DNA of 64,000 bases from Formicarius rufipectus (GCA_013399695.1 VXAU01000760.1:3341610-3405609), one strand, 5' to 3'; positions 51,101 through 62,133 are shown, numbered from the stretch's first letter. The notes: a model not told the origin generated them from the sequence alone. Program-made: numbers and translations.

Positions 51101-51421
51101 TTTATTGTTTGGTTTTTTGGTTTGCTTTTGATTTGACTGTCTCTGAGAGAGTTGCTGGAAGTTGTAATTGCCCTGAAACCATCAGAATTGAAAACATTCA
51201 ACTCCCTGTTTCCTTTGTGTTGTGATGCTTTGGCTTACAGGATGTATGTGCATTTTTCTTGTATTACACAACAAAATAACAGTTGTTTTTCATTGTGTCT
51301 TGTAGATTCTGGTGGAACAACATATAACAATGAGCGGCGACCGTATGGCTTTTGGTTCCCACCTGAGCGCTCAGAAGAGGAAATAAGGAGGCAAAGGCTT
51401 CGGAGGTTTGAGAGACGATGA
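32053..51421 (+). CDS. RHBDD1: RHBDD1, rhomboid domain-containing protein 1 (RHBDL4), whole coding span
   Basis: An intramembrane serine protease of the ER membrane that cleaves membrane proteins and feeds them to ER-associated degradation through p97/VCP. Six coding exons (32053-32485, 34052-34184, 37471-37559, 38862-38912, 43424-43546, 51306-51421) join to 945 nt, giving 314 residues; as I recall, human RHBDD1 is 315. Visible landmarks are the rhomboid motif WHLYYNM (79-85), catalytic GFSG with Ser144, catalytic His195 in FAGHLAG, several hydrophobic segments between ~10 and ~210, a tyrosine-rich linker (233-255), a ubiquitin-interacting motif (EEEQLERAVLNSLNE, 261-275) and a C-terminal VCP-binding motif (RRQRLRRF, 304-311). 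Every splice site is GT/AG and all internal phases agree. The start is the first in-frame ATG of the exon; an upstream in-frame TTG is not a credible start. The gene converges on COL4A4, as in other amniotes. Confidence 0.95.
32486..34051 (+). other. RHBDD1: RHBDD1 intron after Ser144
   Basis: 1,566 bases, GTAAGA...TTACAG, phase 1. The intron contains no recognised repeat or gene. A more GC-rich patch at 33,160-33,400 is open on both strands but resembles nothing known. Confidence 0.85.
34052..34184 (+). CDS. RHBDD1: RHBDD1 coding exon 2
   Basis: 133 nt between acceptor 'ttgtttacag' and donor GTAAGC. It completes Gly145 of the GxSG motif and encodes residues to ~188, including VLFALKVLNNHY, which follows the active-site serine in the family, and the membrane segment around CWVELVAIH. 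Confidence 0.93.
34185..37470 (+). other. RHBDD1: RHBDD1 intron
   Basis: 3,286 bases, phase 2. AT-rich, no recognised repeat family, no additional exon seen. Confidence 0.8.
37471..37559 (+). CDS. RHBDD1: RHBDD1 coding exon 3 (catalytic His)
   Basis: 89 nt between acceptor 'ctgttttgtag' and donor GTATAT (a weaker donor). It encodes Gly189 to ~218, with the motif SFAGHLAGILVG in which His195 completes the Ser-His catalytic dyad, and the last rhomboid membrane segment. Confidence 0.93.
37560..38861 (+). other. RHBDD1: RHBDD1 intron carrying a CR1 remnant
   Basis: 1,302 bases, phase 1, AT-rich apart from the CR1 3' fragment at about 38,195-38,365. An A-run lies near 38,709. Confidence 0.8.
38195..38365 (+). 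mobile_element. CR1 LINE 3' fragment, plus orientation, in intron
   Basis: Ordered CR1 3' landmarks in sense orientation: 'ggctccatccttggg', 'gtaacctggtctaa', 'ggagttggactggggacctt', 'tgaggtccctttcaa', and the terminal 'gggattctgtga'. It is moderately degraded and non-coding, and lies in the same orientation as RHBDD1. Confidence 0.75.
38862..38912 (+). CDS. RHBDD1: RHBDD1 coding exon 4 (51 nt)
   Basis: A very short exon between acceptor 'tttatttag' and donor GTGAGT. It encodes residues 219-235 of the cytosolic linker (GGISFFGDPGRPRDYYS). Its length is a multiple of three and both flanking introns are phase 1, so skipping it would keep the frame and remove only 17 linker residues. Confidence 0.88.
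38913..43423 (+). other. RHBDD1: RHBDD1 intron
   Basis: 4,511 bases, phase 1. It contains short TG repeats near 42,021 and an A/G-rich stretch at about 42,550-42,620. A GC-richer palindromic patch lies at 40,555-40,605. No additional exon recognised. Confidence 0.8.
43424..43546 (+). CDS. RHBDD1: RHBDD1 coding exon 5 (Tyr-rich linker and UIM)
   Basis: 123 nt between acceptor 'ttcatttcacag' and donor GTAGGA. It encodes residues 236-276: a tyrosine-dense linker, then the acidic-to-Ala-x-x-x-Ser pattern of a ubiquitin-interacting motif with Ala268 and Ser272 in the invariant positions. It too is a multiple of three with phase-1 introns on both sides. Confidence 0.93.
43547..51305 (+). other. 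RHBDD1: RHBDD1 last intron
   Basis: The longest internal intron, 7,759 bases, phase 1. It holds a G/T-rich and poly(T) stretch (about 48,020-48,110) with one undetermined base at 48,120, and small repeats near 44,212 and 46,630. No CR1 copy or additional gene was recognised. Confidence 0.8.
48022..48120. repeat. T-rich (TTTG)n / poly(T) tract with one N
   Basis: A run of TTTG-like units passes into an uninterrupted T tract of about 31 bases (48,079-48,109). The ambiguous base at 48,120 just after it indicates poor consensus through the homopolymer. Phe-rich or Lys-rich open frames spanning it are artefacts. Confidence 0.85.
51306..51421 (+). CDS. RHBDD1: RHBDD1 last coding exon (VCP-binding tail)
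   Basis: 116 coding nt after acceptor 'ttgtag', ending at TGA 51,419-51,421. It encodes residues 277-314, with RPYGF (288-292) and EEEIRRQRLRRF (300-311), the arginine-rich helix that binds the p97/VCP N domain. Only three residues (ERR) follow Phe311. Confidence 0.95.
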
Positions 51422-53525
51422 AAGGGCCACAGGCTCGTGTAGTGTTCTTCAGACTTACCCAAATATTTGCAGATTCATTTGGAATCTGTAATTTGCAGAT
51501 TAATTTATAATCTTTCTTCCATTGTTTCTACTACTATGTGTAAAGCTGCAGAGCATTTTGTGAGTTCAGGCTCAGAGTTGGAACTTGAGTAAAAAGGGTG
51601 AGCAAGGAATCAAAACAGGATATTTGATTGTCTCCATCTTAGTGCACCTTTAAATATGGAAGAAGACTGGTGGTTTTGCCAAACTATCTTTTCATTCCTT
51701 ATTTTGTGTAGCTTTAAGAATTCCTTGGCTTTTTGACTGCTGTTGTTCTCAGACAACAGGTTTTCTTCATCCACCACAGTTGAAAATTTAATATTCTATG
51801 TAACTTTAAAACTGTTCAATTTCTCATTACAAACCTTTTTCAGTTTTCTATGATGACCAACTTTTTGGGAGGGGGGAGGGATTGGCATGAGAAATGGCAC
51901 TTGCAAAGGCTGCTTTGATGACAATGTCTGGGTCATTTGAGTCTAGGCTTAAGCTTTTGAGTAGTCTTCCAAACTGTGAAAAATAGTTGCAGTTATTCAT
52001 ACCCTGCAGAGTTATTTCATACAACTTTTAGTGTTGCAGTCTTCTTCAAAACACACCATTTTATCTTGAACTGGTATGTGATAAAACTGTGTTGTACCTA
52101 CTTACAAATTTTCTTAATAGTTATGCTTTAGATCAATAACTGCTGCCCTTTACAGAGCTGAAGTAATCTGTTTTATGAGAAGGAAGGTGGATATGCCATA
52201 CAAAGAAAATATTTATTTAGTATTTTCCAAAGAATCTGTTTCACTTTATAAGAAGGCTTGGAAATTGTACTGTGCATGTGCTGTTCATGCAGCTTGGAAA
52301 TTTCACTATTTCTCTGTATTTATCTTGATTGAAGACCAGTAGCAGAGGTGAGAGTTTGCAGACTTGTGGAGATTACCTCGGATTCTTCATTTTCCAGAAA
52401 GAATTTCCTTACCCAGCTAGGAGTTGACAGGAGAGCTGAGAGCTCAGTTGTCCCCCTGGGCAGACCCTCCACACAGCAGCTGTCCTGCCTGCTCAGCAAT
52501 GTTAACAGACCTGCAGGGCTTTGTGTCCAATGTCACTCTGAAAAATCACTCCTTGCTTAGATATTTTATCTCCATAATAAAGAATATTTTCTGAAACTGG
52601 GGGACAGTCCTGCATAACTGTTTTCAGTCCTGGAGAAGTGTGATTGCACAAGAGCAATTGGGTCCAGACCCATTGGAATCTCTTCATCAGCACTCACGTA
52701 GTAGAACAATAGAATGAGCAATTTAAGGTTTCACCAACCTGTGCTTTATGGAGTCTAATTTTCTGCAGGACGATCGCTTGAATGTAAAAAAAAGTCCTGT
52801 ATTTTTGATATTGAAGAATAAGCTGCAATTAATTTTTTAGCATGTTCCTTAAATAGTACTGCTTGTAGCTAATGTATGCAGGGGAAGCTTTTGTTTGCTG
52901 AGAGATGCACAAGATGTTCAAGGCAGTTTGTGATGCAGACTTTGGATGTTGCTGCAGTGTGAGTTTGGGCATCTCGTGCAGGGAGTATAAGGACACTGTT
53001 ACTGCACTGCATAATGGCTTTCTGGCAGATTCTGAGGCACTTACTACATGTGGAATGCTAATTTTTGGTGTGTTCTTGGGCTTGGTTGGTTTGTGTATAT
53101 ACAATAGCCATGGAATAAAGCAGCAGGTATTTTTATAGGAGACAAACTTTTCTGTGCTCACCAAAAATAAGTATCAAAAACCTGCATATTTTTCTCAGCA
53201 GGTAATAATTAGATGTAAATAAGAAGGCAGTGGCATTGGTTCCTCAGACAAACCCTTGAATGCTCTGCTCAAAAGTTTCAGTGTAACTTAGTGAAGTTCT
53301 GATATTTAACTTACTTAAAACCACTGGATTAGCCACTAGTCAGTTGAAAAAAGGATAATTAAGGAAAATTAAAAACCTGATTACAATTCTATAAGCATTT
53401 GTTATTGTAAAGTGAACTTAGAAATACATGCCATTGAATATCACAAAAATTCAGTACTAATAAATGTTCAGTTGTTCTGACTTTTTGTATACAAAATTGA
53501 AATAAATATTTTTTTAACATTTAAA
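51422..53525 (+). other. RHBDD1: RHBDD1 3' UTR
   Basis: From the stop codon to an AATAAA at 53,501-53,506, about 2.1 kb, with cleavage expected 10-30 bases later. Earlier AATAAA hexamers at 52,576-52,581, 53,114-53,119 and 53,459-53,464 could give shorter isoforms. A G-rich element (51,867-51,880) lies near its start. The UTR extent is inferred; no transcript evidence is available. Confidence 0.6.
53501..53506 (+). terminator. RHBDD1: RHBDD1 distal polyadenylation signal
   Basis: Canonical AATAAA followed by a T-rich stretch and, at about 53,526, a GTTGTTTTGGTT tract resembling a downstream GU-rich element. It is the best of several candidates. Confidence 0.6.
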
Positions 53526-53696
53526 GTTGTTTTGGTTTAATTGTAGAGCTGCTGCCATGTTGTTAGAAAGGAATTGTGATACAAAAGGGACAGATTGATT
53601 GTGTTGAGACTGATCTTGTTTCTTTTTAATTCAGTGGAAGTTTTTGGCTTGGCTTGTTGAAAAGTTCCAGTACTTACAGTATTTAGAAAGTTTATT

Positions 53697-53782
53697 AACA
53701 GCACAATTCCTGCTCATCGCAGGGGGTTGGATTTCATGGCTTTTACAGGTCCCTTCCAACCCGAACTATTCTGTGGTTCCTT
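53697..53782 (+). mobile_element. CR1 LINE 3' end, plus orientation, short
   Basis: Carries 'gcagggggttggatttcatg', 'acaggtcccttccaaccc' and 'actattctgtggttc', the final ~80 bases of CR1 elements. It begins about 180 bases beyond the RHBDD1 polyadenylation signal. Confidence 0.75.
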
Positions 53783-55739
53783 AGCAGGATTTTTATCCCT
53801 AAAGCCCCCATAAGTTTGGGGTTTGGAGTACCAGGGACGGGAGGTGTAGCAGATGAGTCGCTGCCATATGCTCTGGTCACTTCATCTCTTCAGGGACAGA
53901 AATTAAGGGCAATCTACATAGATGGGTGTTCCACAATGCACTGTTTAGTGCCTGACTAAGCCTCCAGTAAGGACTTTTTAAGAAGACGTAGCTTTGTATA
54001 AAATATTTTGGCATCTGCAGTTTGATTCCTTTGTTGCAGGAACTGCAATTTCTTACGAATTTTTTTGTACTTCCTCTAACCTCTGTGATCAGGTACCCTG
54101 TAAGAAATTCCACCCCCTAATTAATCCTAATCAGCAGACTTGTTAACAGGCACATTCTTTAAATTTAATGGTTGAATGACCTAACATATTACTGTTAATA
54201 AATAGGAGTTTCTCACAGTCCAGAATTAAGATGTGATGAAAGAACTGTGTGTTTAACTTTTAAAATTCTTTTCTCTCTTCCGTCTTGTCTTTAAGCACAG
54301 GCAGATTGTGTATTTTTGTGTCTTTATGCTTATTTCTTGGCAGAAATACTTCTAAGGGGAAAAAATGCCCCTTAAAATACCAAGAAAACATATATATACA
54401 TACAGGGTGTAGTATGAGATAGTGAAGTGACTGGCCACTTGAGAGTAGTTTTACCTTTTTTTTTTTTTTTTTTAATTCCTTTAGTTTGATTGTATTTGAA
54501 AGTGAAAGGGTGAATTTAACTCTTATCACAAGATAAAATTTGTTCATACCACAGTTAAGCTGATAGGGAAAAAAACCTAAATACTAGCTCATTAAATGAG
54601 TGATGGAATGATGATGTGTCTGGGTAGAAAAGAAAATTCTCTATTAAAGCAGACCTTGCCATGTTTTACGCTGAAAAAAGGAAGAGAGCATATCTGAGAG
54701 AGGTAAAGTCTTTGTATCGACAGTCTTTATGGCCAAGCATCCTCATTTTTGTTTTTTAAAATATATATTAAGGATCTAAATTGCCTCTGATGGAGTGAAG
54801 CAGCTGTGAGCATTGTCAGCCCAAGGCAGTTACCTGGCCCAACCTACCTCTTCAATGATAACATGAATGGGAAGGCCTGCAGGACAAAAGTAACTTTCTT
54901 TGGTCATCCATTGCTCTCTTTAATAGTGATCCCCATATGTGCCAAGTGTATATATACTCCCAATATAAAGAACTGCTGGACCTTTAAACCTGCTGTGTGT
55001 GCCTGGCCCTGGCACTCAGGAGTTGAGAGCATGTGGCACAGGCAGTCTTGAGTGAAGCGGTGAATGAAGGAATAAGAGTGGGTATGGCTGCCTCTGCTGC
55101 TGTTGTGAGGTGATGGGAATGGGTGTTGCAGTTCATTTGCACTTCTGATTCTGGGGCTGGTGAATTGTAACCATTTTTGTTTAGCACTGAATGACTAAGT
55201 GTGAATCACGCTTCCGCACAACAGCTGGCGAACAGATCCTCATGTTTATGGGCTGTGGCTTCTTGAGTGTGCAGACATGAAGGACAGAATCATCTTATGG
55301 TTTTATTGTAAGCTTTTCATTGTTTCCTTCATATGAAAAAAAGAATCAGTTATTTCTTATTTGTTACCAATTTTCAGAGGCCAAGAAAATATTAACACTG
55401 CTGAGCTTTCGGTTGTAGGAACCGTTTCTGAAGGAATATCAAGCTTTCTAAAGGGTCTTAGAATAAATACTGAAAGCCATTTATTTTTTCAGGAGCTGTG
55501 AAAACTGGAGAAAGACAGTTTTCTACACGAATCGAACATGGTTTGGGTATTTTTTGTTTATATGATGTGTTGAGCTTGGTGAAGCAACTGGGTTAGTAAA
55601 AGAGGTCAAGGATACAAGTGACAGCATCTTCTGCTGCTGCACAAGAACAGTGACAACCTCATCTCTTGTCCATTTGCAAGCAGAAATTGGCCTAATTTGC
55701 TGCAAAATGAGTTGTAAGTAAAGGATTTTGAAACGTAGA

Positions 55740-55912
55740 TAGTGAACTTTCCTAATAGACTAGAGATATTCCAGAATTTCCTTCTTCTATCTTTTTGGAG
55801 CAGGTTAAACAAGTATCTCTTCAGGGCTATTGGGCAGGCCAACAGTAAATGTTCTTGCCTTAGTGGAGAATGTTGGGTTAGGTCAGGTCCTTACCAAACC
55901 ATTCCTGACAGG
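55740..55912 (+). mobile_element. Probable ancient CR1-like fragment
   Basis: The succession 'aaatttccttct...gagcaggttaaacaag', 'tcttcagggctatt', 'tcttgccttagtgg', 'gttgggttaggtcaggtcct', 'ccattcctgac' follows the layout of old CR1-type 3' ends but is heavily diverged. It could be another ancient retroposon. Confidence 0.45.
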
Positions 55913-58900
55913 GATCATTTAAGAGCTATTGGTGTGTGCCCACTTCTGGAAATTTCTGTTTTCCTTACCCCTGTAACAAGGGAAAGAACAGCCCCCAAAT
56001 CCCTACAATATTAAGGAGTATGGAATGACCTGCTTGCAGACTTAAAATTATATTTAAAAGTATTTATGTCTGCAGTTCTGCAGCTGAGAAGACTGTTGAG
56101 ACATCATATATGCCAAGATGCCACCTGTCTATGGCCAAAAGTTCTGCAGCATTTGGTACCATTTATTGCTTCTATTTCACTTTTTACATGCATCTTAAAT
56201 GTTCAAGCATGATAAAAGTAAAGCATTCCAAAATACTAATTTGCTTTGTAGTTTTTAAAATGCAAAATGCCGAGTCTAACAGATTACAGCTGCAACTGCC
56301 TCAGAGTAGCCATTTAAAATTTCTTCAATTCCCATCAGAATTTAATTGATTCCTGCCTCTGAGAAAGTTTAATCTCCACTGTAATGAAAATACCTCTGTC
56401 TTCATCATGCTGAACTGTGTAAGAAGGAACATGTGTCTGCAACAGGAGTGGTATTTATCATCAGTCCATGGAAGACTAAATTCTGGAAAAGATCTTGTTT
56501 TTCTGTGTACTGAAACTTTGTTTTGCCAAGCTGAACATGGTGTCAGTTTGGGGCTGGAGTACTTCATTCCAAACCTTTCCACAAACCAGGAGTAACTCAC
56601 AGTGAAGTGTCTCTGTTGGGCAGCTCACCCTCTACAGAAAGTTAATCAGGGTGTACTCACTGTGTACCTTTCTTATGGACTTGGTTAGTATTTCATCTCA
56701 CATTTTCTGCATTTCTACTTCAGTGAATCTGTGGAAAACATTAAAATATGTGGAACTTTAAATCCCATGAAACTCAAGCCCTTTGTGAAGCAGCTGAGTG
56801 CTGTGGTGAAGCTCAAGGTGAGCTGTGCTGTGAGGTGCTGTGACCTGCTGAAGGCTGGCTCTGTTGTACTGAGGAACAATGTTTGTTTAATAGTCACACC
56901 AGGATGATAAATATGGAGTTGTTTTTACTTTACACTTATAAAATATCACCTCTAATTGAACTTCCAGTGCCTTGTGGAACATCTGGATGAACTGACTAGG
57001 AAAAAGGAAAGCTGTTAAGTATGAATATGGAGCAGCATCTGTTTGAGTGCTGATGGTGATTTTTTTTCTCTACCTGGCTAATTTTCCAGCTGGTTTGGGT
57101 GGGCAGAATTTCAATGGCTGTTTTTGTTGCTTGGTCGGTTTAAAATGCTGATTTCTGAAATCAGATCCAGTCATGAAATAGATCTCCAGTTTCATGAAGC
57201 AATTGCCTCACCTGCTGGAAAGATCTTACCAGAGCTGTCAGAATGTTTTTGTTGTTTTGGAAGGAAGGCTGATGGGTTCTGTCCTTGCCTGACTGCTGCT
57301 CCTCACAGCTGGCTTTGGAGAGGTCCTCTTTTTTTGCAAACAACTGTTCCCTATTACAGGTCCTCCCCATGGTCTTTGATGTTTTTTTCTTTCTTGCTTA
57401 CAGAGTTCTAATGCAGGTCAAGCCTTGGAACGGAAGTCCTTATCTGCACAGCATTTTTCTATGTATCGCCCCACTGGATCCTTTTCAAATGAGTGAGGAG
57501 CTTGGGTTAATATATGGAAGGTTTGCTTAATTTGTGTTAAATACAGACAAAAAATGTGTTGATTGTTAGCATTCATGTTTTGACTGTTTCATGTTTTCCT
57601 CTGATGCTTATGAACCAGCTGAAATAGGAGAGAGTTTTTTCGTTAAACGTTTACCATGGAAGAATTCTTGGACCAATTTTGCTTAAACTTGTTTCACATA
57701 ATAATGTGATTCAGAGCAGGTCCTCCCACAAAAGGGCTTCAGCCCACAAAGGAATAATGTCAGAGCACTGAAAAAGAGAAGGAAGGCACAGCACAGAGAA
57801 ACCACATTGTACCTGGAACAACACCTGCCCTGCTTACAAGCTCCTTGCTACCTCTTGCCTCTCTGAAGGGACCGTGTCACCTGCAGCTGAAGTGCAGCTG
57901 AGCCTGGGAAGTTGGGAGGAAAGTATTCTAAGGTTTGCCAGCTTTTCCCTCAAAACCTGAATCAGTCAATTTATTCTAATTGACAATAAATTAAATTTCC
58001 TGAGCAGAGTCTGTTTAGCCCCCAACAGTACTTGTTAAGTCTATATTGTGGCTAAGGAGTCTGCCTGCTCTTTCTCCTGTTTTCTCTCTTGTCCTGCATG
58101 GGGGGCAGAAGCAGCTGGACAGGTCTGTGGCTGCCAGCCAGGGCCAGCTCCCCACCAGAGTTCAGCTGCCAGGCACACGGTGTTGCTGATGGGACAGTGC
58201 TCACCCAGCAGGGACACGGAGCAGAGGCTGGGCTGGGGCACAGCTTTTGTAGGAAGCTGCAAGTTGGGTCTGGTCACAGGCCCTGGCCAAACACCCTCTG
58301 TCTGTTCTGCTCTCGTTCTGATACCTGCTCTTTGCATGGGTATTGTGGACTACAAATCCAGACACAAGTTCTGCTGTACACAAATGAATGTGAAGTACAC
58401 TTTAAAAGTACTGTTTTTATGATACAACACCACTGTGATGAATCATGGTATCTATTGTTTTGCCTTAGTCTCTCCCTTTTGACATGGTCTGTGTACACCA
58501 AAGGATGATATTCAAGAGACATTTTCAGTGTTAGGCTTGTGCATCTCCTTCTTTGTCTTCTGGAAAACACCAGATGAAGGGTCAGGTTATGCAGTGTTTT
58601 AATTCCACTAATTGTCTTCTAGAAATTCTGATGTGAGGGAGCAGAATCTTCCACCTGCCTCAAGGATTCACAGGAGGTAGAGCCAGGCACCTTCCCAGCC
58701 ACATGCAGCCATGGTTTGCCAGGGGGTAAGCAGGTCTCCTCCTTGCAAATTAATGATTCTGAATTTAGTTCCAGGCAGTTCACCCCAAATGGCTCTAATT
58801 CCAACGACCTCCAAGTGTAGCCACCATAATTTTCTGTGTTGCTGTTGATATCCTGCCTGCTGTTTAGGATAAAATTCACTTCTTCACCAGAACTACGCAA

Positions 58901-60440
58901 GATCCAGAGCTCTGGAATACAATAGTTAGGGTAATTTGGACTTTAAGGACCAGCACAAGGCCATTGCTTTTAGGACTTTTTACTGATTTTACTTATAAAC
59001 AGTTTCAGCTGTGCCTTTTCACACTTAATTTCATAATTAGGTTCCCTATGAATAATTTACACCTTGTTTTTCTGCTTATAGTCACAGGACAAATGATTGC
59101 AGACCTAAAGCATCTGCTGCTTTATACTCTGGTCTGTCTTACTTGCTGTGTAATATTAAGCATTTTATCTGCAGTTTCATTTTGAATTGGTACAATATTT
59201 TTTACAAATGCCTTATGGAGTCAGCTAAGCATGAAAAAGGAATTTATACATCTGTGAAATATTTGACATCAGTGGTAGCTTAAAAATACATCTCATATAT
59301 TAGCACCATGCTCTAACCAGCTGAGCTAATCTCAGGGTTATATGTTCTTATAGACCTTAGTAAAATGTAACTGGCACAGGTACAAAACTCTGCATCAAAA
59401 TAATACAGAACTATGACTGGTTTGCGTGATGTTTTTAAATCAAAAAGAGCAAGATGGTAAAATACTGTGAAATGGCTTAGTTATATTATTGTTAGATTTT
59501 TTGTTGATTCTTTCATATGTTTTTAAGATTTTTCTGTGTGTTTGTTCAACTTAGGTGAACACTGATCCAATTCCAAAATCCCATACTATTCCCTGTTGTC
59601 TTCAACTTATCTTAATGACAAAGTTTGCCATTACACACTGCGTAAGGTTTTATTGTTTACCTCAGTGCAGTTCATACCAAAAGCCTCATTTTGCCTTCCA
59701 GCAAAGTCACAGCCCCAGTCCAGAGAGTTTCTCCCCTGAAAGGAGGCCGCAAAGGAGTGATGGAGAAGCTGGTGAGTACTGCCAGGTAAAGGTCTTAAAT
59801 GAGATCTTAATGTGGAATTACCTAAATGCCTTGAGGAAATGGAGTTATCACCTGAGGAAGTTGGGTATTTGTCTATGGCTGTTCACGTAAGCTGAAGCTA
59901 CCAGCCCCTTGTGGCTTCAGCTGGGGCCTCTTTGGAGACAGTCTGCACACCTTGAAGAACAGGTGACTAAAGTTCAGTGCACCTCTCCACCTGCTGCTTT
60001 CTTCCCTCAGGAAGCTCCTCAACTACTCAGCACCTTGCGGAGTTAGGACATTGGGTTTTACATCACACAGGACTGCTGCTCTCCCCTGGGTGTGGGATGC
60101 TGCCTGAAACCAGGAGGAGATTGAATCCCTTCATGCAGGTCAACAGCACAGACTTGTTCCTTCTCAAGGGACTGTGTGGTGTGTCAGACCTGACACATCC
60201 AGTCAGGATCACCAAGGAGTGAATTGAGAGGTGTCCCCCATCCCAGTGGGACAAAGAGGGAAATGTTCCCTGGGACAGGTGGGGATGGGATGTGCCCCAG
60301 GAGAGCTCCTGACCCTTGCCCAGGTGAAAGAGCAGGAGAGTCAGCTGTCCACAGCAGATCAGAGAGGTCTGTCTGGTTTGGCAGGAGGAAGTTGCATAGT
60401 CAGATGTATTTACACCCGAATGGCCTCACCCTCTGACTGC

Positions 60441-60446
60441 TTTATT
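60441..60446 (-). terminator. COL4A4: Candidate COL4A4 polyadenylation signal
   Basis: TTTATT on the + strand reads AATAAA on the - strand, 1.43 kb beyond the COL4A4 stop codon. It is the nearest canonical hexamer I found downstream on that strand. A variant ATTAAA lies nearer (60,666-60,671, reverse strand). Usage is unproven. Confidence 0.35.
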
Positions 60447-61399
60447 TTCCTCTGGCTGAGACTGGAATGTCTGTCTTTCCTGCTCTTTGAGTTTGTGTAT
60501 TCAGCTTTTAAATTGGCTGATCAGCCTGTTGTACTCGTGATGGCTTCAGAGGGAGTTTGCTTTGAATTGGGGCTCTTGGACAAGGATGGAAGTTTCCTTG
60601 AAAATTCTTTTGCTGAGGGCACCTCAGTGAACACAAATAGAAAGGACAAGTGCTGGAAAAAAGCATTTAATTCCATTCTAGTAAAATATAGCTTATTTAA
60701 GTGGTAAAAGGAACATTTGTGATCCTTTTGCACTTGATGGATTCTCCATTTGCAGTCTGTGTTCTCAGATGTTTCCCATGATTCAAATATGCATTGAATA
60801 GTTCTGGGTTTATATCTGAATGAATACGCACCTGTGTTTTAACTTTTTCAAAAGGTGATTACTGCTCTGGCTTATGACTATTTTAGTAGCCAGTGCTTTG
60901 AAAAATAAAGAGCATCTCATGGAATGATAGACAGCTCTAAAGAATCTCAAAGGTGATGGTTCTTCTTTTGGTGGAGTATTTACAAACAAAGAAGCAAAAA
61001 AATGAACAAAACTTACTGTCCTAACACTTTTTATGTTCATCACTCATAAGTCCATCCATTTTATCACCATCCCACTGTATCTTTTCAATTAATACTAAGG
61101 ACTGCTTTGTTTTTTCAGCTACTTGGATTGGAACTTAATCACTTGATAAAACTGCTCTTAGAAATTAATTGTAAATATAGCTTTTTAAGGATTTGTTAGC
61201 TAATTTCATTTTCTTACATAATCTGCTATTAAATGCAATTTTTTTGTTGCATATGAGAGGTCCATTAACAGTTCTTTCACAGTTTGATTCAATACTGCAA
61301 TGGTAAAAGACTTCCCTCTTACTTGTTTTTAGTATGAGATTTTTTTAACAATTACATTTTCCCCTTCCCTCAGAAACAGCATGTGCAAAGTTTCTTCAG

Positions 61400-61869
61400 C
61401 TTGGGAAATTCAGCTACAGGGCTTTGACATTGGTATGTTTGCATATTTCTATAGATATGGATAAATATTTATAATATGCCACATAAATGCACATACTCTT
61501 CCTGCTGTAAATGCCATGTCTAAGAGAAAATCCACTGTCTTGCACAACAGGTATGATGTCCTTGGTATTCCCAACTTGACTGAACACTCCAAGCTCACCC
61601 TCCTTCCCTGTACAGGATGGCAGTGGACTCCAATGTGACAGTTTCATTTAAAAAAATTAATAATTTACACTAGATTTTACTACCTGTAGATGGGTGGATG
61701 AGGCTCAACAGAGATCCTTCATCTTTCAGTCTTATATATCCATTCCAACAAAGAGAACAGTTCTGCACACTTTCAAATATATTCAAAAATGAAATGCTGT
61801 TTAACCTTTCACATGTTGTTTATCCTTATGCAAGTGTCTCTCTCTAGCTGTCCATTTTTGGTTTGCCTG
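61400..61869 (-). other. COL4A4: COL4A4 3' UTR, proximal part
   Basis: Sequence immediately downstream of the COL4A4 stop on the - strand. No canonical AATAAA is seen in this proximal part, so the UTR likely continues further left. Extent inferred. Confidence 0.5.
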
Positions 61870-62133
61870 TTAGCCATGCTTCAGGCATACCTGGCACCTA
61901 CTGATTTTTTTCCTCTGCTCTTGTCCTTCTTTAAGAGTTCCTGACAGGGGGGCTGATGCAAACTGCAGTTCAGGCATCACAGTCGTCAGCCAGAAACTGT
62001 ATTCATTAGCAAAAAATTGACATGTTCCCCGCTGGCCCTGGCACTCAATGAATGGTGCTGATCTGAAGTCTTCCAGGCAACTTCCAGGTGACATAAGGGA
62101 CTGTCCACCACCCTGATCACCAGATCCAGTGTG
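61870..62133 (-). CDS. COL4A4: COL4A4 last coding exon
   Basis: 264 nt on the - strand after acceptor 'ttgttctttccag', phase 0, encoding 87 residues from HTGSGDQGGG to KHG and a TAA stop at 61,872-61,870. It carries five of the six C4b cysteines (SC, EC, TC, RC, VC) and the conserved FFANEYSFWLTTV strand. The true exon start is 13 codons upstream of the first ATG. Confidence 0.94.
   Translation of the reverse strand, partial: HTGSGDQGGGQSLMSPGSCLEDFRSAPFIECQGQRGTCQFFANEYSFWLTTVMPELQFASAPLSGTLKEGQEQRKKISRCQVCLKHG

Larger units (their letters stand above)
53790..61400. other. Interval between convergent RHBDD1 and COL4A4
   Basis: Mostly AT-rich non-coding DNA. It holds a T-run at about 54,456-54,472, an old CR1-like fragment near 55.8 kb and a moderately GC-rich zone at 58.05-58.35 kb. 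A 70-base stretch flanked by splice-like signals lies at 59,702-59,771. The part nearest 61.8 kb should belong to the COL4A4 3' UTR. No independent coding gene was recognised; open frames such as 60,231-60,707 lack any known domain. Confidence 0.5.

Noticed and set aside
60231..60707. 158-codon plus-strand open frame
   Set aside because: No recognisable domain and located in the convergent interval downstream of COL4A4; most likely chance.
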